Shown: in pieces, positions 7,846-17,822 of the stretch
Layout of the letters: each line of letters begins with the position of its first letter
Numbering within the stretch: the first letter of the stretch is position 1
Source of the DNA: Haloglomus halophilum
GTDB lineage: Archaea > Halobacteriota > Halobacteria > Halobacteriales > Haloarculaceae
Direction of reading: 5' to 3'
NCBI RefSeq assembly: GCF_024298885.1
Contig: NZ_CP101166.1
Coordinates: 806,001-870,000 of the forward strand
Length of the DNA stretch: 64,000 nt
Made by a program: the position numbers and the translations under genes
Notes under the pieces: model-generated
Database searches by the model: none
What the model saw: the letters and a program-made list of their open reading frames with translations, nothing else
What the model was told of the DNA's origin: nothing

Positions 7846-10800
7846 TTAGTCGTCGGTCGACGCAGCGAAGCCCTGCCCCGCAGCGTCGGCGTCCGGGCCG
7901 ACGGACTCGGGCAGGTCCTCGCGGACGTCCTCCGCGCCCTCGCTGAGCGCGCGGCTGTACGCCTCGGGCATCACCTTCACGAACCTGTCGAGTTCCTCCT
8001 CCCAGTGCTCGAGGACGTACTCGGCGCGGTCGGAATCGGTGTGGGCGACGTGGTTCTCGACGAGGCGGCGCATCATGCGCCGGTCGGACTCGCCGAGTTC
8101 ACGGGTGGTCTCGACCATCCCGTAGTTCACCCGGTCCTCGAAGTCGCCCTCGCGGTCGAGGACGTAGGCGATACCGCCGGACATGCCCGCAGCGAAGTTC
8201 TTGCCCGTGTCACCCAGGCAGACGACGACGCCGCCGGTCATGTACTCACAGCCGTGGTCGCCGACGGACTCGACGACGGCCTTCACGCCGGAGTTGCGGA
8301 CGGCGAAGCGCTCGCCGGCCTTCCCGTTGACGTACATCTGCCCCTGGGTCGCGCCGTACAGCGCGACGTTGCCGGTGACGATGTTCTCCTCGGGCTCGTA
8401 CGGCGCCGAGTTGGGCGTCTGGACGATGAGCTTCCCGCCGGAGAGCCCCTTGCCGACGTAGTCGTTGCCGCTGCCGGTCAGCGACATCGTCACGCCGTGC
8501 TTGAGGAAGGCACCGAACGACTGGCCGGCGACGCCGTCGAAGTCGATACGGAAGGTGTCCTCCGGGAGCCCGTCGAGGCCGTGCTCCTTCGAGATGTGGT
8601 TCGAGAGGGTCGCGCCGACCGCGCGGTGCTGGTTGCCGATCTCCATGTCCAGATGCGCGGGCTCGCCCGTCTCGAGGGCGTCGCCCAGCTCGTCCATGAT
8701 CTCCCAGTCCAGCTGCTCGTCGACCTCGTGGGTCTGGGGCTCGGTCTTGCGTCGCTGGTCGCCCGGCGGCTGGGCGATGACCGAGGAGAGGTCGAGCTTC
8801 CGGGCCTTCTCCTGTTCCACGTCGGTCCGCTGGGCCAGGAACTCGGGGCGACCGATCATCTCGTCCAGCGAGGTGAAGCCCAGGTCGGCCATGATCTCGC
8901 GCAGCTCCTGGGCCATGAACGTCATGTAGTTGATGACGTGGTCGGGCTCGCCGGGGAACCGGTTGCGCAGCTCGTCGCGCTGCGTGGCGACACCGACCGG
9001 GCAGGTGTTCTCGTGGCACTGCCGGGCCATCACACAGCCCGAGGTGACCAGGGAGGCGGTCCCGAAGACGTACTCCTCCGCACCGAGGAGGGCAGCGATG
9101 GCCACGTCACGGCCGGTCTTCAGCCCGCCGTCGGCGGTGACGCGGATGCGGTTGCGCAGGTCCGTCGCGCGGAGCATCTGGTTGGCCTCGGCCAGCCCGA
9201 GCTCCCACGGCAGGCCGGCGTTCTTGATACTGGTCTTCGGCGAGGCGCCGGTGCCGCCCGAGTGGCCCGAGATGTGGACCACGTCGGCGTTGGCCTTCGC
9301 GACGCCGGCGGCGATGGTGCCGATGCCGGCCTCGGAGACGAGTTTGACGTTGATGTCGGCGTCCGGGTTGGCCGCCTTCAGGTCGTGGATGAGCTGCTTG
9401 AGGTCCTCGATGGAGTAGATGTCGTGCAGCGGCGGCGGCGAGATGAGACCCACGCCCGGCGTCGCGTACCGGACGTGCGCGATCATCTCGTTGACCTTCT
9501 TGCCGGGCAGGTGGCCGCCCTCGCCGGGCTTGGAGCCCTGGGCCATCTTGATCTGGATCTCCTCGGCGTTGGTGAGGTAGTCGGAGGTGACCCCGAAGCG
9601 GCCGGAGGCGACCTGCTTGATGTTGCACTCCTTCTCCGTGTCGAAGCGCTCGGGGGGCTCGCCGCCCTCGCCGGTGTTGGATTTGGCCCCGAGCCGGTTC
9701 ATCGCGATGGAGTTGTTCTCGTGGGCCTCCGGCGAGAGGCTCCCGAGGCTCATCGCGGCGGTCGAGAAGTGCTTGACGATCTCCTCGACCGGCTGGACCT
9801 CGTCGATGTCGACGGGGTCGCGGTCCGAATCGAACTCCAGCAGGCCGCGCAGCGTCTGGAGCTGCTCGGTCTGCTCGTTCATCAGGTCCGCGAAGTCGCC
9901 GTAGCGCTCGTAGTCACCCGTCCGCACCGCCTGCTGGAGCGCGCCCACGGACTGGGGGTTCCACTCGTGGAAGATGCCGTCCGAGCGGTGCTCGTACTCG
10001 CCCTGTCGCTCGAGGTCGGCCTCCTCGCCCCAGGCGACCGTGTGGCGCTTCGTCAGGTCGGCCTCCACGTCGTCGATGTCGATGCCCTCGGTGCGGGCGG
10101 TGGTGCCCTCGAAGTACTCGGCGACGAAGTCCGAGTCGAGGCCGACGGCCTCGAAGATCTGGGCGCCCTGGTAGGACTCGACGGTCGAGATGCCCATCTT
10201 CGCCATCGTCTTCAGCAGCCCGTCCTCGACGGCGTGGACGTACGCGTCGACAGCCTGCTCCTCGTCGGCGCCGTCCGGGCCGGCGACGAGGTCGCTGATG
10301 GACTGGTAGGCGAGGTACGGGTTCACCGCGCCGGCGCCGTAGCCGATGAGCGTCGCGAAGTGGTGGACCGCACGCGGGTCGCCCGACTCGATGACGAGGC
10401 CCGCGCGGTTCCGCAGGCCGTTCCGGACGAGGTGGTGGTGGACGCCGCCGACCGCGAGCAGCGAGGGGATGGGGACGCGGCCCTCGCCGGCCGCGCGGTC
10501 CGAGAGCACGACGATGTCGTGCTCCTGTGCGGCGTCGGTGGCCTCGGCCCGGAGCGCCTCGACCGCGGCCTCCAGGCTCGCGGTCTCCTCGGGGTCGTAC
10601 GTGATGTCCACGACCGTCGAGGAGAGCTCGCCCTCGCCGCCGTCCAGCTCCTTGATGCTCGCCGTCTCCGCGTCGGTGAGAACCGGCGAGTCACAGACCA
10701 GCTGGCGGGCGTGCTCGGGCGTCTCGTCCAGCAGGTTGCGCTGGTTGCCCAGCCGCGTCTCCATCGACGTGACGACCTCCTCGCGGATGTAGTCCAGCGG

Positions 10801-12402
10801 CGGGTTCGTGACCTGCGCGAACAGCTGCTTGAAGTAGGTGAACAGCGGCCGGTTGAACTGCGACAGTACGGAGAGGGGCGTGTCGTCCCCCATCGAGCCG
10901 ACGGGGTCCTTCCCCTCGCTCGCCATCGGCTCCAGCAGGTGGTCCATCTCGTCGTACGTGTAGCCGTACATCGCCTGGTGGGCCCGCAGCCCGTCGACGT
11001 CGCCGCGAGGGGCGCGGTCCTCGCGGTCGGCGATGTCGTCGATATCGACCTGTTCGGAGTCGACCCACTCGCCGTACTTCTCGTCGAGCAGGCCGTCGAA
11101 GACCTCCTCGTCCGGGATGACGCGACCCTCCTCGGGGTCGGCGAGGAACAGCTGGCCGGGCTGGAGCCGGTCGCGCGTCTCGATCTCCGAGGGGTCGTGG
11201 TCCATGGCACCGGCCTCGCTGGCCATGACCAGCGTGTTGTCGCTCAGCACGTCGTACCGGCAGGGCCGGAGCCCGTTCCGGTCGAGGACCGCGCCGATGC
11301 GGTCGCCGTCGGTGGCCGCGACGAGCGCCGGGCCGTCCCACGGCTCGACGAGCGAGGCGTGGTAGTCGTACCACTCCTGGCGCTCCTCGGGGACGTGGTT
11401 GCCGTCCTTGCGCCACGCCTCGGGGATGAGCATCCGCAGGGCGTGGGGCAGGTCGCGCCCGCCCTCGAGGAGGAGTTCGAGCCCGTTGTCCACCGAGGCG
11501 GTGTCTGACTGCTCCGGGTCGTCGATGATCGGCTTGATGGTCTCGATGTCGTCGCCGAAGTCCTCGTGGGCGATATCCGTCTCCCGGGCCCGCATCCAGT
11601 TGATGTTGCCCTGGATGGTGTTGAACTCGCCGTTGTGGATGATGTTGCGGTACGGATGGGCGAGATGCCACGCGCCGAGCGTGTTCGTCGAGAACCGCGC
11701 GTGGACCATCGCGAACGTCGACGCCATCCGCTCGTCCGTGAGCTCGGGGAAGTAGCCGGGGAGCTGGTCGGCCTTCAGGAGCCCCTTGTAGACGAGCGTC
11801 TTCCGGTCCAGCGAGACGATGTAGAAGCGCTCGGCGCCGGTGGGCTGCTCGTCCTCCAGTCGGTTCTCGATGGCCCGTCGGCCGACGTACAGTGCGCGGT
11901 CGAAGGCGTCCGCGTCGAGGTCGGCCTCGGGCCGGACGAAGACCTGCGCGATCTGGGGCTCGCTCTCGACGGCCGTCGCGCCCAGCATCGAGTTGTCCGT
12001 CTCGACACTCCGCCAGTGGAAGACCTCCAGCCCCTGGTCGGCGAGTTCCTGCTCGACGACCGCCTGGAGGCTGGCCGCGGCCTCGTCGTCCTGCGGGAGG
12101 AAGACGGAGCCGACGGCGTACTCCCGGGCGGGCGGGAGGTCGACATCGAGTTCGTCTCGGAAGAAGCGATCCGGGATCTGGATGAGGACGCCGGCCCCGT
12201 CGCCCGTGTTCTCCTCGGCGCCGGTCGTGCCGCGGTGTTCGAGGTTCTCGAGGAGGTCGAGGCCGTCCGCCAGTACGTCGTGGCCACCCTCACCGTCGAG
12301 GTCGAACACCACCCCGACGCCACAGTTGGCGCGGTGGTCCTCGGGGTCGGCGAGGAGCGTCGCGCCGTCGTCGCTCGCGGACCCTGTCGTGCGTTCCTGC
12401 AT
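7846..12402 (-). CDS. gltB: Glutamate synthase, large subunit
   Basis: 1518 aa, full length. It makes two glutamates from glutamine and 2-oxoglutarate. The class II glutamine amidotransferase domain starts at Cys27 (NCGVG); the preceding 26 residues look like the propeptide usual in this family. The central and FMN-binding synthase domains follow. The 3Fe-4S ligands are in a C-x5-C-x4-C motif (CVMARQCHENTC, about residues 1123-1134), and a GXGXG beta-helix closes the protein. No gltD neighbour is present, so ferredoxin is a likely donor; that is inference. An A/T box (cataag on plus, 12425-12430) lies 25 nt upstream of the ATG, consistent with a leaderless transcript. Confidence 0.97.
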   Translation of the reverse strand: MQERTTGSASDDGATLLADPEDHRANCGVGVVFDLDGEGGHDVLADGLDLLENLEHRGTTGAEENTGDGAGVLIQIPDRFFRDELDVDLPPAREYAVGSVFLPQDDEAAASLQAVVEQELADQGLEVFHWRSVETDNSMLGATAVESEPQIAQVFVRPEADLDADAFDRALYVGRRAIENRLEDEQPTGAERFYIVSLDRKTLVYKGLLKADQLPGYFPELTDERMASTFAMVHARFSTNTLGAWHLAHPYRNIIHNGEFNTIQGNINWMRARETDIAHEDFGDDIETIKPIIDDPEQSDTASVDNGLELLLEGGRDLPHALRMLIPEAWRKDGNHVPEERQEWYDYHASLVEPWDGPALVAATDGDRIGAVLDRNGLRPCRYDVLSDNTLVMASEAGAMDHDPSEIETRDRLQPGQLFLADPEEGRVIPDEEVFDGLLDEKYGEWVDSEQVDIDDIADREDRAPRGDVDGLRAHQAMYGYTYDEMDHLLEPMASEGKDPVGSMGDDTPLSVLSQFNRPLFTYFKQLFAQVTNPPLDYIREEVVTSMETRLGNQRNLLDETPEHARQLVCDSPVLTDAETASIKELDGGEGELSSTVVDITYDPEETASLEAAVEALRAEATDAAQEHDIVVLSDRAAGEGRVPIPSLLAVGGVHHHLVRNGLRNRAGLVIESGDPRAVHHFATLIGYGAGAVNPYLAYQSISDLVAGPDGADEEQAVDAYVHAVEDGLLKTMAKMGISTVESYQGAQIFEAVGLDSDFVAEYFEGTTARTEGIDIDDVEADLTKRHTVAWGEEADLERQGEYEHRSDGIFHEWNPQSVGALQQAVRTGDYERYGDFADLMNEQTEQLQTLRGLLEFDSDRDPVDIDEVQPVEEIVKHFSTAAMSLGSLSPEAHENNSIAMNRLGAKSNTGEGGEPPERFDTEKECNIKQVASGRFGVTSDYLTNAEEIQIKMAQGSKPGEGGHLPGKKVNEMIAHVRYATPGVGLISPPPLHDIYSIEDLKQLIHDLKAANPDADINVKLVSEAGIGTIAAGVAKANADVVHISGHSGGTGASPKTSIKNAGLPWELGLAEANQMLRATDLRNRIRVTADGGLKTGRDVAIAALLGAEEYVFGTASLVTSGCVMARQCHENTCPVGVATQRDELRNRFPGEPDHVINYMTFMAQELREIMADLGFTSLDEMIGRPEFLAQRTDVEQEKARKLDLSSVIAQPPGDQRRKTEPQTHEVDEQLDWEIMDELGDALETGEPAHLDMEIGNQHRAVGATLSNHISKEHGLDGLPEDTFRIDFDGVAGQSFGAFLKHGVTMSLTGSGNDYVGKGLSGGKLIVQTPNSAPYEPEENIVTGNVALYGATQGQMYVNGKAGERFAVRNSGVKAVVESVGDHGCEYMTGGVVVCLGDTGKNFAAGMSGGIAYVLDREGDFEDRVNYGMVETTRELGESDRRMMRRLVENHVAHTDSDRAEYVLEHWEEELDRFVKVMPEAYSRALSEGAEDVREDLPESVGPDADAAGQGFAASTDD

Positions 12403-12599
12403 GTCAACACCTCGCTCGACGCCGCATAAGAGGGTTCCTGTTAAGGACTAATGGTTCACTAACCGCAACTAAGGGGCATAATACGCATCCACGGAATCCT
12501 AGGTGTCGGAACATGGCTGTCGCGTGCGTGAACACAACTCATGGTCGTGCAGGAAAGAGGATGTCGTCTCCATCCGCGCTCCACTGGTCGGCAGCGAGC

Positions 12600-13148
12600 T
12601 CAGTCGGCGGCCGGAACGCCGACCTGCGAACGGTGCTCCTCGACCAGCGCCTCGAGGCGTTCGATACGGGCACACAACGCCTCGTAGCGGTCGTCCTCCG
12701 CCAGGCGGCGCTCGGACTGCTCGACCTGCAGGACGTTCCGTTTCACCCGGAGCGAGCCCAGTTCGATGCGGAGCGATTCGTACGTGTCGCGCTCGAGCAG
12801 CCCCTCGACGGTCCCCACCAGCGTCCCCCGGTCCACGGGCTTGAGCAGGTAGTCGTCGAACCCCATCTCCAGGATGTCCATCTCGGGTGAGACCCCGGTG
12901 ACCATCGCCACCCGGGCGTCGAGCCCCCAGTCCCGCAGCGTGACCAGCACCTCGTCGCCCGAGATATCCGGCATGTGTCGGTCCAGGAGGACCACGTCGA
13001 TGCCTCCCTCGGCCAGCCGCTCGAGCGCCGGCTCCCCACCGAGAACCACCTCGACGTCGTAGTCTCCCCGGAGCCAGTCGGCGTACAGGTCCGCCAGCGG
13101 TTCGTCGTCCTCGACGAGGAGGACGGTCGGGGTGGGTGAGGAGGCCAT
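12600..13148 (-). CDS. HalX-type response regulator
   Basis: 182 aa. The N-terminal receiver domain has acidic residues D14/D15, phospho-acceptor D56 (LLDRHMPD), the conserved Thr region (MVTG) and the KPVD lysine. The C-terminal part (about 125-175) is the HalX helical domain, with a coiled-coil-like Arg/Glu pattern. There is no DNA-binding HTH, as usual for this haloarchaeal class. No histidine kinase lies next to it; the two kinases at 48.5 and 55.8 kb are possible partners by inference only. Confidence 0.93.
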   Translation of the reverse strand: MASSPTPTVLLVEDDEPLADLYADWLRGDYDVEVVLGGEPALERLAEGGIDVVLLDRHMPDISGDEVLVTLRDWGLDARVAMVTGVSPEMDILEMGFDDYLLKPVDRGTLVGTVEGLLERDTYESLRIELGSLRVKRNVLQVEQSERRLAEDDRYEALCARIERLEALVEEHRSQVGVPAAD

Positions 13149-13267
13149 GCTTCACACCCAGCTACACCCCGTGAGGTCATAACCCTCCAACAGTGGTTTC
13201 AGGCCCTGAAAAGCGTTTTCAGAACCAGAGAACGGTCCGGGAAACGTGTCGGCCGAGTGGACGGAAC

Positions 13268-15529
13268 TCAGTCGTCGGCCGGGGCCGGGCCGCCGGACTC
13301 GCCGGCTGCCGTGGCCGCGGGGCCGCCCTGCTCGATGGCCTCGATGAGCAGTTCGGCCACGTCGACGATCTCGATGTCGTCCTCGAAGTCGCCGGTCTTG
13401 CGGCCGTCCTCGTACATCGTCATGCACATCGGGCAGGCGACGACGAACTTCTCGACGGCGCTCCCGGCCTCGGTATCGTTGAGGGCCTCGCGAAGGCGCT
13501 CCTCGGAGGCCTTCTCCTCCTGCTCGTGCTCGAGCCAGAGCCCGCCGCCGCCGCCACCGCAGCAGTAGGAGTTGTCGCGGTTGCGCGGCATCTCGTGGAG
13601 GTCACAGCCCGTCGCGCGAATCAGTTCGCGGGGGGCCTCGTACTCGTCGTTGTACCGGCCCAGGTGACACGGGTCGTGGTAGGTGACGGTGTAGTCGAGT
13701 TCCGTCCCCGTCAGCCCGAGCGCGTTGCGCTCGACCAGTTCCTCGACGACCTGCGTCCAGTGGAGCACGTCGACCTCGCCGTTCTGGTTCCAGCCCTCCT
13801 CGATCTCGAACGGCATCATCGGGTCGTCGGCGAACTCGTCGAAGTCGACCTCCGGGTACTCGTTCTTGAAGGTGTTGTACGAGTGTGGGTCCGTACAGAC
13901 CAGCTTGTCGAAGTCACACTCCTGGAACGACTCGACGTGGTGGCCGGCCAGCTCGACGTAGAGGAACTCCTCGCCGACACGGCGGATGTCGTTGCCGTCG
14001 TACTTCTCGTCGTCGAACAGGATACCGAAGCTCACGCCGGACTCCTTCAGCAGTTTGGCGAGCGACCGAGCGACCTTCTTGTTCCGGTCGTCGTAGCTCG
14101 GGTAGTCACCGACGTACCAGAGGTACTCCACCTCCTCCTCGCGGGCGTCCGTGATGTCGAACTCCAGCTCGTCGGCCCAGTCGGCGCGCTTGCGCTGGCT
14201 GTTCCCGAACGTGTTGCCCTTCTGCATCACGTTCTGGAAGACCTCCTGCAGCGAGGGCTGGATGTCGCCCTGGTCGGTGAGCTGGCGGTTGAGACGGGTG
14301 AAGCTCTTCAGGTGCTCGATCTCGACCGGGCAGGCGTCCATGCAGGCCATGCAGGCCATGCAGGACTCCATCGTCTCGGCCGCGATGACGTCGCCGTCCT
14401 CGGCGATGATCTCTTTCTCCTCGCCCGTGGCGTCGACCTCCTCGCGGTACTGCTTGAGGTCGAGGATGACGTCACGGGGGTCGAGGTTGCGGCCGGACGC
14501 GTTCGCCGGACAGACCGACGAACAGCGGCCACACTTCGTGCAGGCGTCCTGGTCCAGCATCTCCTTCCAGGAGAACTGGTCGATGGACTCGGCGCCGGTG
14601 TCAGCATCGAGGTCGGCGGGGACGCCGGGCAGGCGCTTGCCGGCCTTCTCGTCGCGGGTGACCACGTTCGCGAACGAGGAGATCATGTGGAACGGCTTGG
14701 CGTACGGCACCGCGGCGATGAAGACGAACGCGAGCAGGGCGTGGGACCACCAGCCGACGGGGTAGAGCGCGGCGGCCGCGCCGACGGACTCGCTCGGGCC
14801 CATGCCCAGCCCCTGGAAGAAGACGTTCAACACGTCGGCGACGAACCAGCCGACGAACGAGACCTGCTCGAAGGAGATGAACTGGACCGTGCCGTTCTCG
14901 ACGCTCGCGGTACCGAGGATGCGCAGCCCCTCCTGGATGTAGCCGCCGACACCGAGCAGGAACAGCGACCAGACGAGGAAGGCGTCCTCCCAGCCCGTGT
15001 GCTTGCCGTGGAGGCGGTCCTTCCGGGTGACGTAGCGGCGCCACAGTGCGATGCCGAGGCCGACCACGAACAGCAGCCCCATGAAGTCCATCACCAGCGA
15101 GTACGAGAGATAGAAGTCACCGATGAAGAACGACTGGCGCTCGCCCAGCAGGAACTGGGTCCCGTTGCGGAAGAAGTCGATGTCGATGGCGATGATGGTC
15201 GTCCCGATCAGCAGGGTCAGGAAGCCCCACATGATGAACGCGTGCATCACGCCGCCGACGAGGTCGCGGTTGAACTGTTTCTCGTTGGAGGCGACGATCT
15301 TGGCCGCGCTCGTGATGCGTCCGGGGAGGTCGTCCAGCCGGTCGAACCAGTCCTCGGTACCGCGCTGGTAGCGGGCGAAGCGGTCGTACACCCCGTAGGC
15401 GAAGACGAAGATCGTCACCGCCGCGAGGTAGTAGAACACCACCTCGCCGGTGTGCGAGATCTTCCAGAACGTCGGTCGGGTGGTGACCCCGGACTCGACG
15501 CCGGCCTGCAAGGGTAGCGTCCACGTCAT
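13268..15529 (-). CDS. Membrane Fe-S oxidoreductase, HdrD/GlpC type
   Basis: 753 aa from the ATG at 15529, chosen because a TATA-like box (ccatatagg on minus) sits about 25 nt upstream; the longer frame is basic and non-conserved. The N-terminal third has five or six TM helices, resembling the heme b subunit of HdrE/nitrate reductase gamma. Two 4Fe-4S motifs follow at about residue 328 (CTKCGRCSSVCP) and about 390 (CMACMACMDACP). Two cysteine-rich CCG-type domains come next (HDPCHLGR...CCGGGGGG, and ACPMCMTMY). It probably passes electrons between the quinone pool and an unknown soluble donor. A linked catalytic partner is not visible. Confidence 0.92.
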   Translation of the reverse strand: MTWTLPLQAGVESGVTTRPTFWKISHTGEVVFYYLAAVTIFVFAYGVYDRFARYQRGTEDWFDRLDDLPGRITSAAKIVASNEKQFNRDLVGGVMHAFIMWGFLTLLIGTTIIAIDIDFFRNGTQFLLGERQSFFIGDFYLSYSLVMDFMGLLFVVGLGIALWRRYVTRKDRLHGKHTGWEDAFLVWSLFLLGVGGYIQEGLRILGTASVENGTVQFISFEQVSFVGWFVADVLNVFFQGLGMGPSESVGAAAALYPVGWWSHALLAFVFIAAVPYAKPFHMISSFANVVTRDEKAGKRLPGVPADLDADTGAESIDQFSWKEMLDQDACTKCGRCSSVCPANASGRNLDPRDVILDLKQYREEVDATGEEKEIIAEDGDVIAAETMESCMACMACMDACPVEIEHLKSFTRLNRQLTDQGDIQPSLQEVFQNVMQKGNTFGNSQRKRADWADELEFDITDAREEEVEYLWYVGDYPSYDDRNKKVARSLAKLLKESGVSFGILFDDEKYDGNDIRRVGEEFLYVELAGHHVESFQECDFDKLVCTDPHSYNTFKNEYPEVDFDEFADDPMMPFEIEEGWNQNGEVDVLHWTQVVEELVERNALGLTGTELDYTVTYHDPCHLGRYNDEYEAPRELIRATGCDLHEMPRNRDNSYCCGGGGGGLWLEHEQEEKASEERLREALNDTEAGSAVEKFVVACPMCMTMYEDGRKTGDFEDDIEIVDVAELLIEAIEQGGPAATAAGESGGPAPADD

Positions 15530-15548
15530 ACCGCGGGAACGGGAGCCT

Positions 15549-15558
15549 ATATGGTTAA
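15549..15558 (-). promoter_or_regulatory. TATA-like box of the Fe-S oxidoreductase gene
   Basis: An A/T-rich box (minus strand aaccatatag) is centred about 25 nt upstream of the ATG at 15529, the normal spacing for a leaderless haloarchaeal transcript. Confidence 0.6.
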
Positions 15559-15773
15559 GTCTTGTCAAGCGCCCGCACCCGCTCCGTTGCCGCCTTTTGC
15601 GCAAATTTCCAGCTTGATTTCCGCTGTAAAACCAGTAGCGAACGGGGGGTTTATCTCCGCGCCGTCCCGCCCCCATCGGTCCTGTTCCACGCAGCGGTCG
15701 CGACACGGTCGACCGCGCCGTGGCCGCCGCCCGCGCCGCGACCGCCCCCGCGCCGCGGGAACCGCCCCACAGA

Positions 15774-15781
15774 ACTAAATA
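15774..15781 (+). promoter_or_regulatory. TATA-like box of the Cmi4-like gene
   Basis: actaaata lies 24-31 nt upstream of the ATG at 15805, which supports that start and a leaderless mRNA. Confidence 0.65.
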
Positions 15782-15804
15782 CCGCGGTCCGTCCCCACCA
15801 AGCC

Positions 15805-16419
15805 ATGGACGAGAAGACGGAGGAGTTGCGGGACATCTTCGAGGAGGTGACCGGGGAGGAGACAGTCACCGAGAAACAGGAGGAGACGCCGGGAACGCTG
15901 GCGGGCGAGGACGACGAGGAGGTCGCCGAGCGGCTGGCCGACGTGGTCGCGCGCATGCGGGAGAAGTACGAGTTCGAGACCGACCTCTCGGACGCCGAGT
16001 ACGCCCGTGTCGTCCGGGGCTACTACGAGGGCGAGGACGACACCGACATCGCCGACACGCTCGACGTCGACCGCCGCGACGTGGTCCGGGCCCGACTCGA
16101 CGTGCATCTGGTCCGGGACCGGGACCGCGACGCCCCGTTCGAGCTGAAGGAGCTACGCAGGCTCCTCAACGCGGACGAGGACCTCGGGACGGGGGACCTC
16201 GCCGAGGAGCTGGACGTGTCGCCGAGCACGGTCCGGCGCTACCGCCGCGTCGTCGAGACGGAGACGGAGATCCGGAGCGTCTCCGCCCGCTACCAGGCCG
16301 ACTTCGAGGATGTCCTGACCGACGCGGGCATCAGCCACGACATGACCAGCGACATCCAGGAGGACGGCCTCCAGGACGCCACCGAGGGCGCCGAGGCCGA
16401 GAGCGACATGTCGCTGTAA
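15805..16419 (+). CDS. Conditioned-medium-induced-protein-4-like HTH protein
   Basis: 204 aa from the ATG at 15805. The N terminus is highly acidic (MDEKTEELRDIFEEV...). A central helical block with YYEGEDDTDIADTLDVD looks like a helix-turn-helix, and a second HTH-like segment follows (LAEELDVSPSTVRRYRR). The overall pattern matches the haloarchaeal family annotated as conditioned medium-induced protein 4, first named from Natrialba; that assignment is from memory of the family. It is probably a transcriptional regulator. Targets are not inferable. It is divergent from the Fe-S oxidoreductase gene and shares its 275-nt promoter region. Confidence 0.85.
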   Translation: MDEKTEELRDIFEEVTGEETVTEKQEETPGTLAGEDDEEVAERLADVVARMREKYEFETDLSDAEYARVVRGYYEGEDDTDIADTLDVDRRDVVRARLDVHLVRDRDRDAPFELKELRRLLNADEDLGTGDLAEELDVSPSTVRRYRRVVETETEIRSVSARYQADFEDVLTDAGISHDMTSDIQEDGLQDATEGAEAESDMSL

Positions 16420-16448
16420 TCCCGTCCCCGCAACGCTCCGTCACGAGA

Positions 16449-16456
16449 CTTTTCAT
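16449..16456 (+). promoter_or_regulatory. TATA-like box of the Yip1-like gene
   Basis: cttttcat is centred 28 nt upstream of the ATG at 16481. Confidence 0.55.
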
Positions 16457-16480
16457 CCCGGCCGTCGGACCCATCGCCGC

Positions 16481-17200
16481 ATGTCGCCGCCCTCCACTCC
16501 CCTCCGCCGACCGGACCGGTACTTCAGCGAGCGCACGGCCAGCCTCGGCCGTGGCGTCGCCGTCGCCGGCCTCACCATCCTCGTACTCCTGGCGGGCGTC
16601 TACGCGCTCGGCTGGATGTTCGCTGCCAACATCGACGGCACCGTCACGGTGGACAACCCGGCGTATCCGGGCGACACCTTCTGCGACGGTGACAGTCCCG
16701 GGCGCTTCACCCCGAGCGGCTGCGACGAGCCCGAGCAGGTCGAGCGGAACATCGACCATTTCATCTGGAAGGCCATCGGCACGGTCGCGGGCCAGCTCGC
16801 CATCGGCCTCCCCATCGTCTGGGTCCTCGTCGCCGGGACACTCCACGCCGGGTCGTGGCTCGCGAACGGCGAGGGCCCGTTCGGCCGGACGCTGACCGTC
16901 GCGGCCTGGGGGATGGTCCCGGCCCTGCTCGGCATGGTGGTCACGCTCCTCGCGTTCTGGGTCACGTTCGACCCCATCACCGTCAGCAGCGGGCAGGACC
17001 CCGCGGCGTTCCGGGACCAGGCCATCGCACAGCTGGACGCGATGCGACTCGTGGGGCAGGCCAGTGGCGTTCTCACGATGGCCTGGGGCGCCGTCATCTG
17101 GCGGTTCGGCCTGCTCCACGAGCGCGGAGTCTCCGGGACCGCAGCCTCGGCGGTCGCCGCCGTCGCCGCGGTCCTGTTCCTGCTGCTGGGCGTGGCGTGA
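16481..17200 (+). CDS. Yip1-family-like polytopic membrane protein
   Basis: 239 aa. One TM near residues 27-50 is followed by an extracytoplasmic loop with two cysteines (FCDGD...GCDEP) that could form a disulfide. Four further hydrophobic helices follow (about 95-115, 130-160, 190-205, 215-238). The second half resembles Yip1 domain proteins, which are common and uncharacterised in haloarchaea. It stands alone with its own promoter; the next gene is convergent. Confidence 0.75.
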   Translation: MSPPSTPLRRPDRYFSERTASLGRGVAVAGLTILVLLAGVYALGWMFAANIDGTVTVDNPAYPGDTFCDGDSPGRFTPSGCDEPEQVERNIDHFIWKAIGTVAGQLAIGLPIVWVLVAGTLHAGSWLANGEGPFGRTLTVAAWGMVPALLGMVVTLLAFWVTFDPITVSSGQDPAAFRDQAIAQLDAMRLVGQASGVLTMAWGAVIWRFGLLHERGVSGTAASAVAAVAAVLFLLLGVA

Positions 17201-17273
17201 CGCCCTGAGTCATCACGGTATCTCCGGAGCCTGGAGAAGTGGAGCGGCGTCCGCTTCCAGCGGCGAACGGCCG

Positions 17274-17822
17274 CTACCGGTCGTAGCCGTCCCACTCCTC
17301 GCGGAGGAGGCCGTAGTTGTAGGTGTCGTAGTAGGCGCCCTCGATGTAGATGGACTCGCGCTGGACGCCCTCGCGGGTGAAGCCGAGCTTCTCCATCACG
17401 CGCTGTGAGGGCCGGTTCGGCTCGTAGACGCCGGTGTTGAGCCGGTGGAGGTCCAGCTCCTCGAACGCCCAGTCGATGGCCAGTGCGGTGCCGCGGGGGG
17501 CGTACCCCTCGCCGTGATGGTCCGGGTCGATCCACGCACCCATCCACGCGGTGCCGTTGACGTGGTCGATGTTCCAGATACCGATGTGGCCCACGGGCTC
17601 GTCCGGAGCACAGATGCAGAAGCCGGCGCCGTCGTCGTTGTCGGCGTACTCCTCGAACTCGTCCTCGACGGCCTGGGCGTTCTTCGGGGTCGTGTTCCGC
17701 ATCAACCGGCGCACCTCCGGCAGGTTCGTCACGTCACGGACGAACTCGTGATCCTCGGCCTGCCGGGGGCGCAGCGTCACCTCGCCGTCGTCGGTCGCGC
17801 GGAAGACGGGGCCCGGCATCAC
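17274..17822 (-). CDS. GNAT acetyltransferase (RimJ/RimL type), copy 3
   Basis: 182 aa. Begins MPGPVFRATDDGEVTLRP and has the RimJ/RimL arrangement: acceptor-site strands, then the acetyl-CoA-binding loop around DHHGEGYAPRGTAL, and the GFTREGVQRE strand near the C terminus. Its ATG overlaps the stop of the preceding acetyltransferase by 4 nt (17819-17822). It is last of three tandem paralogues that all start MPGPxFR. Acetylates an N-terminal or small-molecule amine; the substrate is unknown. Confidence 0.92.
   Translation of the reverse strand: MMPGPVFRATDDGEVTLRPRQAEDHEFVRDVTNLPEVRRLMRNTTPKNAQAVEDEFEEYADNDDGAGFCICAPDEPVGHIGIWNIDHVNGTAWMGAWIDPDHHGEGYAPRGTALAIDWAFEELDLHRLNTGVYEPNRPSQRVMEKLGFTREGVQRESIYIEGAYYDTYNYGLLREEWDGYDR

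Noticed and set aside
7651..11508. A long open frame of 1285 codons on the plus strand opposite gltB
   Set aside because: It is antisense to gltB throughout, has no recognisable domain and shows the Val/Leu/Arg/Asp-rich shadow composition of high-GC DNA.
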